Assembly: GCF_017303155.1 (NCBI RefSeq)
Contig: NZ_JAEKJR010000001.1
Coordinates: 806,001 to 870,000 of the forward strand
Reading direction: 5' to 3'
Source: Microbulbifer salipaludis
GTDB lineage: Bacteria > Pseudomonadota > Gammaproteobacteria > Pseudomonadales > Cellvibrionaceae
Length of the DNA stretch: 64,000 nucleotides
Shown: positions 25,534 to 36,078 of the stretch, piece after piece
How the letters are laid out: each line of letters starts with the position of its first letter
Position numbering within the stretch: position 1 is the first letter of the stretch
The notes under the pieces: model-generated
Database searches by the model: none
What the model saw: the letters and a program-made list of their open reading frames with translations, nothing else
What the model was told of the DNA's origin: nothing
Translations under genes and position numbers: made by a program

Positions 25534-28500
25534 GTGGCAAGAATCATGAATATGAAAAGAAATTTGCTTTCTATTGCAGTGAGTGTATCTGGTCTAGCCG
25601 GCATCACGCTAACCATGCCCCAGTTTGCCATGGCTGGGCCTAGTGGTATGAACGTTGTGGTAGGCACAGTGACTGATAATACTGGTGTCGGCTCGTTGAA
25701 TTACGAATATGCCATCGATGGGCAGTTTGCCCATATCGATTGGGCCGATTTTGTTATCGAAGCAGACGAAAGCGCTAAGTTTAATTTTACCGGTGTCAGT
25801 GGAGACTTCGATCCATCGGCAATGGTGATCAACCGGGTTCTTGAGGGAAGCACAGAAATTTTCGGGACTCTGAGCTCCAATGGTCATGTCGTATTGATTA
25901 ATCCCCGAGGCGTACTTTTTGGTGAGAATTCGGTGGTGAGTGTGGCAGCGCTCACCGCTGCAGCGATGAACGGCAACATCGCGGGTGCAGATGGGGATTA
26001 CGAATTCACGTTGGGTGATGCGGCAGCCACAGTGAGCGTTGCCGCCGGCGACCAGATTTTCGCGCCTGGCGGTATCACGTTAATTGGCGCCAGCGTTTCG
26101 AACGCCCGTGATCTGACGGCGGCAGAAAACGGAGAGCTGGTCACCGGTAGTATCAATTTCCATGCTGGCGAGAGAATGACCCTTACCCTGGCAGGCGGAC
26201 TTGTCACTGGCGTTGCTATCAGCGAAGAGGCTGCCGATATCGAATTTGGCGAGGGTCTTGATGTTATTAACTCCGGTAATCTAGAAGCCGTGCAGGTGGT
26301 GATGGAGGCGCGCGCAGCCAGGTCACTTGTCGGCGCAGCAGTAAACAACACAGGCACTGTAATCGCGACCGGTATCGATACCAGTGGAGGGACGATCACC
26401 CTGGGAGCCTACGGGCCAGGTTCTGCAACGATTCACAATAATGGATCGCTGACCGTCAGTAACGGTGAAGTTGAGAATGCTGTTGCCGGAACAATCAACG
26501 TTACTGCCGAGGAGATTACTCTCGGGACCGATAGTGCGTTGATTGCGGACGCAAATACCTACACCAATACCGATCCGGTTACGGTGATTGATACAGTGGC
26601 GGATGGTGGTGATATCACCGTGAGCGCATCTCAGAGTCTGACTCTGGATGGAACCATTAGTAGTACCGGTAACGGTTCGGGTAGTACCGGCGGTACGGTC
26701 AAAACTATCTCTGAATCGGTCATTTCTGGCGCATCCACGGTGTCCGTGGTTACCGATGATGCAGATGCTGCTAGTGGTGGGGAGTGGCAGGTTACCACGC
26801 AATCTGTGGCTCTGGATGGTGTTGACTGCGCCGGCAACTGTATCAGCTCTGCCGCGGTCGTTGGCGCACTGGATGACAACGCTGCGGTAACGATTGATGC
26901 GAGTGCCGAGACTCTTACCGTTGAGGCGGGTTTGGTTTGGCGTGGGGAATCTTCTCTTAATCTCGAATCTCAAGACACTGTGACGCTGACCTCCGGACAG
27001 GCAGTAACCGCAATTAATGGCAGCCTGAACGTAATAGCAGTTAATGGTTTCAGAAACAGCGCTGATGTTGATGTTGGAAATTTCTCATTGGATGTAGGCG
27101 CGCTAAATGTTGCAGAGGACAGCCCACCAACTGTTAGTAGCCTCGGGGATCTCCAGTCCGCAAACACTCTGGCCATAACCAACCTGGGCGGAAATCATCA
27201 CTTTGATGTCAGCGCCATTTCCTCAATTTCGGAAATTGACTTGAGCGGCGGAGTAACAAACCTTAAAGGTGACTTGTCAACAAGTATTGCATCTATCACA
27301 GATGCCGATGGCGTTTTGGTTGGTGAAGGGGTCACGCTCTTTGGAAATAACGCAGCTGATGGTGTTGCCGACGATGCGTTCACCCTATCTGTCGATGGGA
27401 AGGTTGAATACGATGACGTAATTTTCGAGAACCTCGATGCTGTGAATGGTCTCGGGGGCCTGGATGCTATTGACGCTAGTGCCTTCGGTCCAGGAGTCAG
27501 TCTCACCGACAACGCCGGTGAGCTGCTGGACGCCGATGGACTGGTTATTGCCGGCATAACAGAGATCACCACCGGCACATTGACTGGTTCGACGAACCAA
27601 GAAGCCTTCGATCTGGTTGCCGGCGCTACTCTGAGCGTCGACACATATACCGGGTATAACTTCTACGACGTTACGAACCTGAACGGCAATGGCGGCTCTG
27701 ATAGTTTCCAGAGTGCTGCCGACGGCGACTGGGTGCTTGCAGAAAATCTCGCCAGTGTCACCCACGGCGGAAATCTCACGATTGAAAATATCGATTTATT
27801 TTCCGGTGGTTCAGGAAACATTGTCGGTGGTGGTAATAGCTACTTCTTCAATGTGAGCAGTGGCACTACCGTTGCCGTGGCAAATAACATGGAGTTTACT
27901 GGCAACACATTGACATTCAATGGCATCAGCAAAGTAGAGTCCGGCGGTGAATTGAATGCGCTGGGTCTCTCAGGTGCTTACCTTAAGGATGATAACAATG
28001 TAGCGGCAGAGGTTTTTGTTGATACCGCCAGTGACGATAGTGGGGTCAAGTTTATTGGTTTGTCGGATGTCAGGGTGTCGCTGATAGATACTGCGCAAGC
28101 CGGCGGAATCGCTTTATCTGTGGTCGAAAATAATAGCGCTGAGTTAACTGACCCCACTTTCACAGAGGTCAAGCTAGAAATTCATGACCTGGATGACGTA
28201 ATCGGTGCTTCTGGAAATACACTTTCTTCGACCGGTGACTGGGAAGTAGGCGGTGCTGGTGCAAGTAATAAGAGAATCAATTTTACCGGAGCTTGGACGG
28301 TTACCTCGAATGGTGCAGACCTTGCAGCCGAAAGAAATATCGAAAATAACTTTTCTGTTAATAGCGAAGGTTATGTCGGAATTCACGAAATTCTATTTAC
28401 TGATTTGGTGACTGTCTCACCGGGTGGCGGTTCGAGTGCTAGTGTTCTGGATGCTTCTGGATATGAATACGGAGTTGTCATAGGTGCCGATAACAATAGT

Positions 28501-31500
28501 GTCGCGCTCCTTACGGATGCGAACGGCAGCACTGGGACAGTATTTTCAGGGTTGAGTAGCGTAACTTCTGATCTTCTTGCGGCACGCGATGATGCCGGAA
28601 CTACCACATTTTCCATCGAGAACGATGGAACGAATGACTATTTTGATGCCAGTGGTAGCAATATCAGGTTCTATGATTTGCTGATGATTCAGGGCACTGA
28701 AAATGGAACAGAGGTTGTTAATTGGAATGACAGTTGGACCCTGAATAGCGCCGCTGAATCCGGTATATATTTTTTAAGTAGTTCCGGGGTTAGTGTTATC
28801 GGTTTCGATACCATCAACACTTCCGGCGGCACTCTGGACTTCAATGTCGGTGAGAGTTTCACTATTGAATCTGACGGCGGCGTCACCGTTGCAAATACCA
28901 CTTTTAACGGTCTTGCCATGCTGCAGAAAGGTTTGGGATTTGACGGTGGTGCTGCACGCGATCCTTCTCTGGATGCCTCTGCCTTTTCGGATGGTTTGAC
29001 TCTCACCGACAATGTGCTCGAAGTGGTCGCCGGCAACCTGACCATTTCCGATATCTCCAGTATTACCGCTAACAAAGTGACCGCATCTACTAATGCGATT
29101 ACCCAGCATGACTTCGTGATCGGCTCTAATAACGATTCGCAGACAGTAACCGTTAACGGAATGCTTTTCGGGGAGCTGCAAGAAGTGATCTCTGACGGAA
29201 ACGACACTTTTTCGGAACGGGCCTCCGGATTGGCGGTGCTCTATCTCGACGACGCGAGTGGCAGCAAGATTTATTCGCATCTCGCCGGGGCTGAAAATGA
29301 GGTTGGTTTCTCCGTTGATAACGGTATCGCCTTTTCCGGTTTTGGTTCCACGCGTGTCGCAACAGTTGATACCAATGGGCAGAATGTTGTCCTGGATGTG
29401 AACTCCGAAAATAACGCGGACCTCGATAGCGGTGCGTTCACATTTACCGGCCTTTCAAGTATCGAAGGGTCCGGTAATGACCAAGTCGCAGGTTCTGGTA
29501 TCTGGGCCCTGGGTAGCGGTAGTGTAAGCAATGCCTCCATTGTTTTCTCGGGTGCATGGGACGTTGTTGCCTCTAATGGTGAACTTCAGGGTAGTGATGC
29601 GCAGGAAACCTTCACCCTGGGGAATGGCGGAGCGCTGGATGTTTCCGGATATTCCGGATACGAATTTAGTGGTTTCACCTCGGTTACTGCAGGTGCGAGT
29701 AGCGATAGTGTTTCCAGTGATAGTAATATCCACTGGACTCTTCTTGATACGAATTCTGCCGAGAGCAGCAATGGAATTACCTTCGACGGCTTCAGTAGCA
29801 TCAATGCGGATGCGGCCACGCTCACCGGCACCGCAGGCGACGATACCTTTACACTGACAGGCAGCCAAGCCGATGGGGCTACCGTCGGTTTCGGTAGCAT
29901 GGTATTTACCGGCCTGAGCGAGGTGCTCGGTAACGGTTCGACCTATGATGTCATCATCAACCCCACCGCGATCGGTGACCAGCTGGATGCCAGCGGCTAC
30001 AGCGATGCACTGGCCCTAACCGGCAGCGACGGTGAATTGCACGTTGCAGGTTCGCTGACGTTCGAGGGCCTAAATTCAGCGACTCTCGCCAATCTGACTG
30101 CAACCGACAATGCAGAGATTTTCGCCGTAAGCGATTCAGGTGCATTGACGGTTGCCGGTTTGAATATTTCCGGTCTTACCGAGGTCCACGGTGAAGGCGG
30201 CAACGACAGGCTTGTTGCCATCGATACGCCGACCATGGAAAGCGGCTATGTCAGTAGCAGCGGGATACAGTTCTATGACTTGGGGACCATCGAAGCGGCC
30301 ACTCTGGAAGCCACCAATGACGACGATACCATCGCATTCGATGACTCCGGCATTCTGACTGTCAATGGCATTACGGTTGAAAATGTCACATCTATTGACG
30401 CACGCGGCGGCGATAACGACAGCGTTACCGGCATGGATGGCCAGGACTGGCAGCTACTGAGTAGCACCAGTGCGGAAAACAATGGCATTACTTTTATCAA
30501 TGCGGAGACACTAGCGGCGGTCAATGGCGGCCTGCTGGGAACCACCGGTGCCGATAGTTTCACACTGAACGCGAATGGCGGCGTCACCTTTGCGGACAGT
30601 ATGACCATATCTGACATGACGTCTCTGCATGGCAATGGCGGTGTAGATAGCCTGAATGCCAGTGCCTTTGATACAGGCATTAGCCTGACCGATACCTTCG
30701 GACAGCTGGATGCCGGCGGACTGTCCGTTACCGGTATCACCGAGATTACCACCGAAATTGTAAACGGCACGGCAGGTCAGGAAGCCTTCAATCTGGCTGA
30801 CGACACGCTGACCGTAAGCACATACGTGGGCTACAACTTCTACGGCGTTGCCGAACTCAACGGCAACGGCGGCTCCGATCGTTTCAACAGTGTTTCCACT
30901 GGCGACTGGGTGCTGGCAGAAAACCTGTCCAGCGTTATCTTTGAGCGCGCAACTGGACGCGACCTGTTAATTGAAGGCATCAACACCTTCACCGGTAACT
31001 CCGGCGCGATTAAGGGGCACAACAGTGGGCACGCATTTGAAGTTACTGCTGACAATGCAGTGATCGTTGATGGCACACACCAGTTCAGTGGTGTCAGCGA
31101 TGTCGATGCGGGCACTGGCACGGACGAGGTAACAGCCATCGCCGAAGTTACCCTGGCGGGATCGGACGGCGCTTTCAATACCAGCGCAATTGAGTTTGCT
31201 GGCATTGATCAAGCCACTGCGTCCGACCTTCGGGGCAGCACTGCAGCGGAAACCTACACCTTGCAGGGCAGTGGTGCTCTTGAGGTCGCAGGCATTGAGT
31301 TCACCGGTCTGAGCAACGTCAGCGCAGGCTCCGGGGCCGATCAAGAGGACCAGGTGGTATCTCGCGGCGGCCAGGACTTCACGCTGAATGTGGATAAATC
31401 GGTTAACCACGACGGCATCGTGTTCAGCGAGGTGGAGCGCTTCAGTGCTCCGGATGACGACGCCAACCTCGATGCCACCGCTTTTGTCGCGGGTCTGACT

Positions 31501-34500
31501 CTCACTGGCAATGCGCGGGAGGTCATCGCCGATGATGTCACCTTCAGTGGTCTGATATCGGCCGATACCGCGTCACTGATCGGCAGTGCCGGGACCGATG
31601 TATTCGCACTGACCAGCGACAGCATCACTGCTCGCCTGATTCAGTTTGCCGGGGTCACCAGCGTCACCGCCGGTGGTACCGGCAACAGCGTTGAGAGTGC
31701 CGGCGGCATCAATTGGACACTGGTGGATGCAGACTCTGCACAGAGCAGTAATAGCGTGACCTTTGACGGCTTCAGCAGCATTGATACCGATGCTGCTACG
31801 GTCACCGGCACCGGCGGCGACGATACTTTCACCCTGATCGGCAGCGAAGCCGATGGCGCAACCGTTTCATACGGGGACATGGCATTTACCGGCCTGAGTG
31901 AAGTGCTCGGCAACGGCTCGACCTACGATGCCATCACTAACCCCGCCACTACTGGCGACCAGCTGGATGCGAGCGGTTACAGCGATGCGCTGGCCCTGAC
32001 CGGCGCCGATGGTGAACTGCGGACTGCGGCGGGGCTGACCTTTGCCGCTCTGAACTCCGCCGTACTGGCAGAGCTTGATGGCTCCGCTGCGGATGAGACC
32101 TTCCAGATAGCTGGCGATGGTGCGATCACCGTGGCGGCCCTGAATCTCTCGGGGCTGAGCCAGGTCAATGGCAACGATGGCACCAATACGATTCGTTCCG
32201 CCGGCTCTGCGGACATGAGCGAAGATGGTGATTTTGTGACCGCCGAGGGTATCGTATTTTACGATATCGACATCCTTGATGTTGGCGTTGTGGGAGCTAC
32301 CAACCGCGACGATGACATCCTGTTTAACGCTGACGGCAGTGTCACCGTCAATGGATTGGAAATTGGCTCCTCTACCCGCGTGGATGGGTTGGGTGGTACC
32401 GATACTGTGACCGGGTTCAGTGGCGCGGACTGGACATTGCTGGGAGACAGCAGTGCCGAAAACAATGGCATAACTTTCCTGAACGTGGAAATCCTCAATG
32501 CCCTTAATGGAGGGTTGTACGGGACCAGTGGTGCCGACGACTTTATCTTGAACAGCGACGGCAGCATCTCCGCAGGATTGCTCACCGTCAACGATATGAC
32601 GTTTGTGGACGGCGTGTCGGCGGACAACACCCTGGATGCCAGCGCATACAGTGGACTGACCTTGTCCGACACAGCGGGAGAATTACTTGCGGATACACTT
32701 GGCCTGCTGGGTATTGCGCAGGCGACCACCGGTACACTGACCGGCAGTACGGGGGCAGACGTATTTACGCTTGCCAGTGATGGCGCAATCAATGTTGCCG
32801 GTATCCAGTTTGATGGGGTCGCCACACTCGCCGGTGGCGCGGGCGAGGATAGTTTCAGCAGTGCCATCAGTGGGGACTGGCAGCTTGCAGAAAATACCGC
32901 GAGCCTTCAGCACAATGGTGTGTCGATCTCCGGTATCGAGGCGTTCTCCGGTGGCTCCGGGCGTGTTGTCGGTGATGATGGTGGGCATACCTTTGCAGTA
33001 ACGGGCAATGGCGCACTGACTGCCGACAGCGTTCAGTTCGATGGTGTAACCGCGGTTGAAGGTGGCGTAGGTAGCGACGATGTCAGCGCTATTTCCAGCG
33101 TCGAGCTGGCGGGGGCTGACGGAGCGTTCAGCAGCAGTGCGATGAACTTTACCGGCATCGACAGCGTGAGCACCTCCACCCTGGTTGGAAGCACCAGCGC
33201 CGAACAGTTTGTGTTGTCGGGCAGTGGCGCCCTCACCGTGAGTGGTATCGCTTTCCGGAATCTGGGCACCGTCTCCGCGGGCGCTGGCGAAGACGACGAA
33301 GTGATCTCCCGTGCGGGGCAGGGATACGCGCTGGCTGGCGACAATAGCGTTAGCCACGACGGTATCCAGTTCAGCGAAGTGGAAAGCTACGTTGGGCAGG
33401 GTGTGAGCCTGTCGGTGAGCGGGCAGGCAAGCGCAAGCATCACCGCCAGTGGCACAGTCGCGTCCGGTGCCTCCACGTTCAGTGGGCTGCAGCGCCTGGC
33501 GTTGGAAGATGATGTGACTGCGCTGGAGGCCTGGAATAGCGTCACGTTGTCGGGCGCCAACGCGGTGACCAGTGGCGATATCCGCGTGAGTGGCGTCGGC
33601 GTGGTGACCGCCACCGGTGCATTGACCGGCACCGGCGGCGCTGACGAATTTACCGTAACCGGAAACGGTGCGCTTACCAGTCTCGGTATGACATTCGGCG
33701 ATGTGTCTTCAGTAACGGGCGCCGGCGGCAGCGATACGATAGTGGGTGCCGCTGACAGCGGCTGGCAGTTGGGCACTGAATCTGGTTCCGTGTCCCATGC
33801 CGCCATTGCCTTCAGTGAAATGGAGCAGGCCAGTGGCGGCAATGGCATTCTCGACGGTGCGGATACCGATACCCAGTACGCACTGGCTTCCGATGGAGGC
33901 CTGCAGGCAGGGGGCATCCATTTTGCGGGTATTACGGACGTCAACGCAGGGGCGGGGTCGGATCGGGTAACGAGCGCCAGCGGTGTGCGCTGGACTCTGG
34001 GAAATAGTGCGGGGAGCGCAAGCACGGCAGGTGTGACCTTCCGCGGGATCGATCAGATCGCCACCCAGTCCGCAGTCATCGATGCTACCCAAAACACGAC
34101 GGCCGAAAGCTTTGCGCTGAGTGCGGATAGCAGTGAAATTTCTGTATTCGATCTGCTGTTTGTCAGTGTCGCGGAGGTATTTGCCGGTGGTGAAGGGGAT
34201 AACGAGGTGGTCAGCGGTGCCGATAGCTGGCAGTTGGCGAGCGGCGCGCGGGTATCCGCCAACGGGGTAACCTTCAATGGTATCGATCGAGTGGTGACGG
34301 ACAGTGCCAGCCTGACTGGCACCAGTGCGGACGAGCAGTTTGTCCTCGCCGGAGAATCCGGTGGGTTGAGTGTCGACGGCATCGATTTCAGCGGGGTCAG
34401 CCAGGTGACCGGTAATGGTGGTGCGGATTCCCTGATTGGCACCTCAGCAGCGGATACATTCAACCTGTCAGGCGATGGTGGTATTACCGTCGCCGGTATC

Positions 34501-36000
34501 GATTTCGATGGTATTGGTCGTATTGACGCCGCCGGTGGTGTCGATACCGTCGCCAGCAGCGGGGCTAATTGGCGTTCGCTGGAGCAGGATGCAGCCTTGG
34601 TTGAGGGCGCGGCGGTCGCTGTTGTCGACTCCATCACCGTGCTGTTCGAGAACCTGGAACAAGTACAGACTACCGGTGCTTATGACGGCCCCACCTTCGG
34701 TGCCGATTACCTGATGACCGGTCCGCAGCGCCTGCAAATGGGCGGGGTCAGTTTCGCCGGCTTGGATTCCATCAGCGCGGGGAGTGGCAGCGATACCCTG
34801 TACGGGTTTGACGGTGATATGAGCTGGACCCTGGGGGCTAGCGGTGGCAGCGTTGCTACTGAGCAGTCCTCAGTGGGCTTCAGCGGTTTTGAGCAGATCG
34901 TTGCTGGAAGCGGAGTCGATACCTTCAATCTGAATGGCGGCGCCCTGGTCTCACTGGATACCGGCGCTGGAAATGACACCGTAGTGATGAGCGGAGCGCT
35001 GCTCGACAGCCTGTCGCTGGGCGCCGGTGACGACCTGCTGCAGATTCTGGCAGGCGTCCAGCCCACGCAGCTTCTTGGGGGCTCTGGTAGCGACCAGCTG
35101 CAGATGCAGCTGGCGGCGAAGCAGCAGTGGCGGATCACCGGAAACTCTGACGCGCAAAACCAGGTGGGTGAATTTACCTTTGGCGGTTTCGAGTCGTTGC
35201 AGGATAGTGCCGGTGGCCTGGATCTGGTTTCGAGCCAGCAAATGGACTTCACCTACGATGGTGGTAGTGCCGGTGTCGAGTTTATTGGTGGCGATATGGC
35301 GCTGGCATACGACAGTACTGGCGATTTGGTTCTGGTCAGCAGCACTACACAAACCATCGGTGGCTCCCTCAAGGCCGCCAATGCCGACTTCACCCTGGCC
35401 GGCGATCTGGATATCGAGTCCGACCTCCAGTCCCTGTCACTGCGTGCCAGCGGCGGCAATATCGATGTATCGATTGTGGAAGCCGACGACCTGGTTATCG
35501 GCCAGATTAACGTAGGCCGCGGGAATCTGGCCCTTGCCAGTGCAAACTTTGGCCTGTTGACAGCTGAGAGCGTTCGCGAGACCCACATTACTGCGGGTAC
35601 CGCGGTGATCGGCACCGCGCAACAGCGCTGGGGCAATATAGGCACCGTAGTCAACCCATTGCGGTTCAATGTCACCGAGTCCGTGGATATCGTTTCGCTG
35701 TTTTATTACGAGCCGGCGTTCGAGGGGCGGATGCCACTGTTTGCCGCCATCGGTAACAAGGGTGTCTCCATTGCCAGTAACGAGACCGCTCAGGGGTTGA
35801 AGTCTGCGGTGCAGAACCCGGTGGATGATATTGCGCAGCTGGATCCGGGTATCTTCACCGAGGTGGCTCCGTACAGTCTGGGCGTGGATGTGCTGAATTT
35901 GCCGGAAGTGCGGCTGCAGGGAGGGGCGCTGATACCCATGGAGGAGGATGAAGAGGAGAAGCGTCGGCGCGAAACTTCCGCGGCGGTGGGGGGGCGATAA
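25534..36000 (+). CDS. Very large two-partner secretion exoprotein TpsA (filamentous haemagglutinin type)
   Basis: This 3488-residue predicted secreted adhesin-like protein is the likely partner of the TpsB just upstream. The signal peptide ends near AMA at about 33-35. The TPS domain follows (about 36-300), with INRVLEGSTEIFGTLSSNGH and the NPRGVLFG motif at 123-130. The bulk is degenerate repeats of about 45-50 residues: a GTxxADxFxL strand, VxGxxFxG, then GGxGxDxV and a WxL strand. They belong to larger blocks, including a 1980-bp tandem duplication. Near residue 3140 there are RTX-like turns (TGAGNDTV, LGAGDDLL, GGSGSDQL). The C-terminus is a short charged tail (EEDEEEKRRRE). The N-terminal half is more AT-rich than the C-terminal half. 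The start may be GTG 25534 (GGAG 4 bp upstream) or ATG 25546/25552. Binding target unknown. Confidence 0.93.
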   Translation: MARIMNMKRNLLSIAVSVSGLAGITLTMPQFAMAGPSGMNVVVGTVTDNTGVGSLNYEYAIDGQFAHIDWADFVIEADESAKFNFTGVSGDFDPSAMVINRVLEGSTEIFGTLSSNGHVVLINPRGVLFGENSVVSVAALTAAAMNGNIAGADGDYEFTLGDAAATVSVAAGDQIFAPGGITLIGASVSNARDLTAAENGELVTGSINFHAGERMTLTLAGGLVTGVAISEEAADIEFGEGLDVINSGNLEAVQVVMEARAARSLVGAAVNNTGTVIATGIDTSGGTITLGAYGPGSATIHNNGSLTVSNGEVENAVAGTINVTAEEITLGTDSALIADANTYTNTDPVTVIDTVADGGDITVSASQSLTLDGTISSTGNGSGSTGGTVKTISESVISGASTVSVVTDDADAASGGEWQVTTQSVALDGVDCAGNCISSAAVVGALDDNAAVTIDASAETLTVEAGLVWRGESSLNLESQDTVTLTSGQAVTAINGSLNVIAVNGFRNSADVDVGNFSLDVGALNVAEDSPPTVSSLGDLQSANTLAITNLGGNHHFDVSAISSISEIDLSGGVTNLKGDLSTSIASITDADGVLVGEGVTLFGNNAADGVADDAFTLSVDGKVEYDDVIFENLDAVNGLGGLDAIDASAFGPGVSLTDNAGELLDADGLVIAGITEITTGTLTGSTNQEAFDLVAGATLSVDTYTGYNFYDVTNLNGNGGSDSFQSAADGDWVLAENLASVTHGGNLTIENIDLFSGGSGNIVGGGNSYFFNVSSGTTVAVANNMEFTGNTLTFNGISKVESGGELNALGLSGAYLKDDNNVAAEVFVDTASDDSGVKFIGLSDVRVSLIDTAQAGGIALSVVENNSAELTDPTFTEVKLEIHDLDDVIGASGNTLSSTGDWEVGGAGASNKRINFTGAWTVTSNGADLAAERNIENNFSVNSEGYVGIHEILFTDLVTVSPGGGSSASVLDASGYEYGVVIGADNNSVALLTDANGSTGTVFSGLSSVTSDLLAARDDAGTTTFSIENDGTNDYFDASGSNIRFYDLLMIQGTENGTEVVNWNDSWTLNSAAESGIYFLSSSGVSVIGFDTINTSGGTLDFNVGESFTIESDGGVTVANTTFNGLAMLQKGLGFDGGAARDPSLDASAFSDGLTLTDNVLEVVAGNLTISDISSITANKVTASTNAITQHDFVIGSNNDSQTVTVNGMLFGELQEVISDGNDTFSERASGLAVLYLDDASGSKIYSHLAGAENEVGFSVDNGIAFSGFGSTRVATVDTNGQNVVLDVNSENNADLDSGAFTFTGLSSIEGSGNDQVAGSGIWALGSGSVSNASIVFSGAWDVVASNGELQGSDAQETFTLGNGGALDVSGYSGYEFSGFTSVTAGASSDSVSSDSNIHWTLLDTNSAESSNGITFDGFSSINADAATLTGTAGDDTFTLTGSQADGATVGFGSMVFTGLSEVLGNGSTYDVIINPTAIGDQLDASGYSDALALTGSDGELHVAGSLTFEGLNSATLANLTATDNAEIFAVSDSGALTVAGLNISGLTEVHGEGGNDRLVAIDTPTMESGYVSSSGIQFYDLGTIEAATLEATNDDDTIAFDDSGILTVNGITVENVTSIDARGGDNDSVTGMDGQDWQLLSSTSAENNGITFINAETLAAVNGGLLGTTGADSFTLNANGGVTFADSMTISDMTSLHGNGGVDSLNASAFDTGISLTDTFGQLDAGGLSVTGITEITTEIVNGTAGQEAFNLADDTLTVSTYVGYNFYGVAELNGNGGSDRFNSVSTGDWVLAENLSSVIFERATGRDLLIEGINTFTGNSGAIKGHNSGHAFEVTADNAVIVDGTHQFSGVSDVDAGTGTDEVTAIAEVTLAGSDGAFNTSAIEFAGIDQATASDLRGSTAAETYTLQGSGALEVAGIEFTGLSNVSAGSGADQEDQVVSRGGQDFTLNVDKSVNHDGIVFSEVERFSAPDDDANLDATAFVAGLTLTGNAREVIADDVTFSGLISADTASLIGSAGTDVFALTSDSITARLIQFAGVTSVTAGGTGNSVESAGGINWTLVDADSAQSSNSVTFDGFSSIDTDAATVTGTGGDDTFTLIGSEADGATVSYGDMAFTGLSEVLGNGSTYDAITNPATTGDQLDASGYSDALALTGADGELRTAAGLTFAALNSAVLAELDGSAADETFQIAGDGAITVAALNLSGLSQVNGNDGTNTIRSAGSADMSEDGDFVTAEGIVFYDIDILDVGVVGATNRDDDILFNADGSVTVNGLEIGSSTRVDGLGGTDTVTGFSGADWTLLGDSSAENNGITFLNVEILNALNGGLYGTSGADDFILNSDGSISAGLLTVNDMTFVDGVSADNTLDASAYSGLTLSDTAGELLADTLGLLGIAQATTGTLTGSTGADVFTLASDGAINVAGIQFDGVATLAGGAGEDSFSSAISGDWQLAENTASLQHNGVSISGIEAFSGGSGRVVGDDGGHTFAVTGNGALTADSVQFDGVTAVEGGVGSDDVSAISSVELAGADGAFSSSAMNFTGIDSVSTSTLVGSTSAEQFVLSGSGALTVSGIAFRNLGTVSAGAGEDDEVISRAGQGYALAGDNSVSHDGIQFSEVESYVGQGVSLSVSGQASASITASGTVASGASTFSGLQRLALEDDVTALEAWNSVTLSGANAVTSGDIRVSGVGVVTATGALTGTGGADEFTVTGNGALTSLGMTFGDVSSVTGAGGSDTIVGAADSGWQLGTESGSVSHAAIAFSEMEQASGGNGILDGADTDTQYALASDGGLQAGGIHFAGITDVNAGAGSDRVTSASGVRWTLGNSAGSASTAGVTFRGIDQIATQSAVIDATQNTTAESFALSADSSEISVFDLLFVSVAEVFAGGEGDNEVVSGADSWQLASGARVSANGVTFNGIDRVVTDSASLTGTSADEQFVLAGESGGLSVDGIDFSGVSQVTGNGGADSLIGTSAADTFNLSGDGGITVAGIDFDGIGRIDAAGGVDTVASSGANWRSLEQDAALVEGAAVAVVDSITVLFENLEQVQTTGAYDGPTFGADYLMTGPQRLQMGGVSFAGLDSISAGSGSDTLYGFDGDMSWTLGASGGSVATEQSSVGFSGFEQIVAGSGVDTFNLNGGALVSLDTGAGNDTVVMSGALLDSLSLGAGDDLLQILAGVQPTQLLGGSGSDQLQMQLAAKQQWRITGNSDAQNQVGEFTFGGFESLQDSAGGLDLVSSQQMDFTYDGGSAGVEFIGGDMALAYDSTGDLVLVSSTTQTIGGSLKAANADFTLAGDLDIESDLQSLSLRASGGNIDVSIVEADDLVIGQINVGRGNLALASANFGLLTAESVRETHITAGTAVIGTAQQRWGNIGTVVNPLRFNVTESVDIVSLFYYEPAFEGRMPLFAAIGNKGVSIASNETAQGLKSAVQNPVDDIAQLDPGIFTEVAPYSLGVDVLNLPEVRLQGGALIPMEEDEEEKRRRETSAAVGGR
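29700..33400 (+). repeat. Approximately 1980-bp tandem duplication inside tpsA
   Basis: Unit 1 runs from about 29700 to 31679 and unit 2 from about 31680 to at least 33400. Aligned landmarks differ by exactly 1980 bp (660 codons): the IHWTL segment at 29728 matches INWTL at 31708, and the NASAF segment at 30652 matches DASAY at 32632. Landmarks near 31120 and 33075 are offset by slightly less, so later indels occurred. A more distant third relative of the inner block starts near 27470. Confidence 0.85.
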
Positions 36001-36036
36001 CCTTGCCCCCGGCCGGGGCTTGACCCCGGCGCGCAC

Positions 36037-36071
36037 AAAAAAAGGCCGACTCTCGCGAGTCGGCCTTTTTT
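36037..36071. terminator. Bidirectional terminator between tpsA and tRNA-Leu
   Basis: A perfect 9-bp stem GGCCGACTC (36044-36052)/GAGTCGGCC (36057-36065) has a 4-base loop, seven As before it and six Ts after it. It can end tpsA transcripts on the plus strand and tRNA-Leu transcripts on the minus strand. A second hairpin GCCGGGG/CCCCGGC lies at 36012-36030. Confidence 0.93.
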
Positions 36072-36078
36072 GCAGATA

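Noticed and set aside
28123..28134. VENN tetrapeptide in TpsA, as in CdiA contact-dependent toxins
   Set aside because: It lies mid-protein in repeat sequence without the pre-toxin domain or a C-terminal toxin, and no immunity gene follows tpsA.
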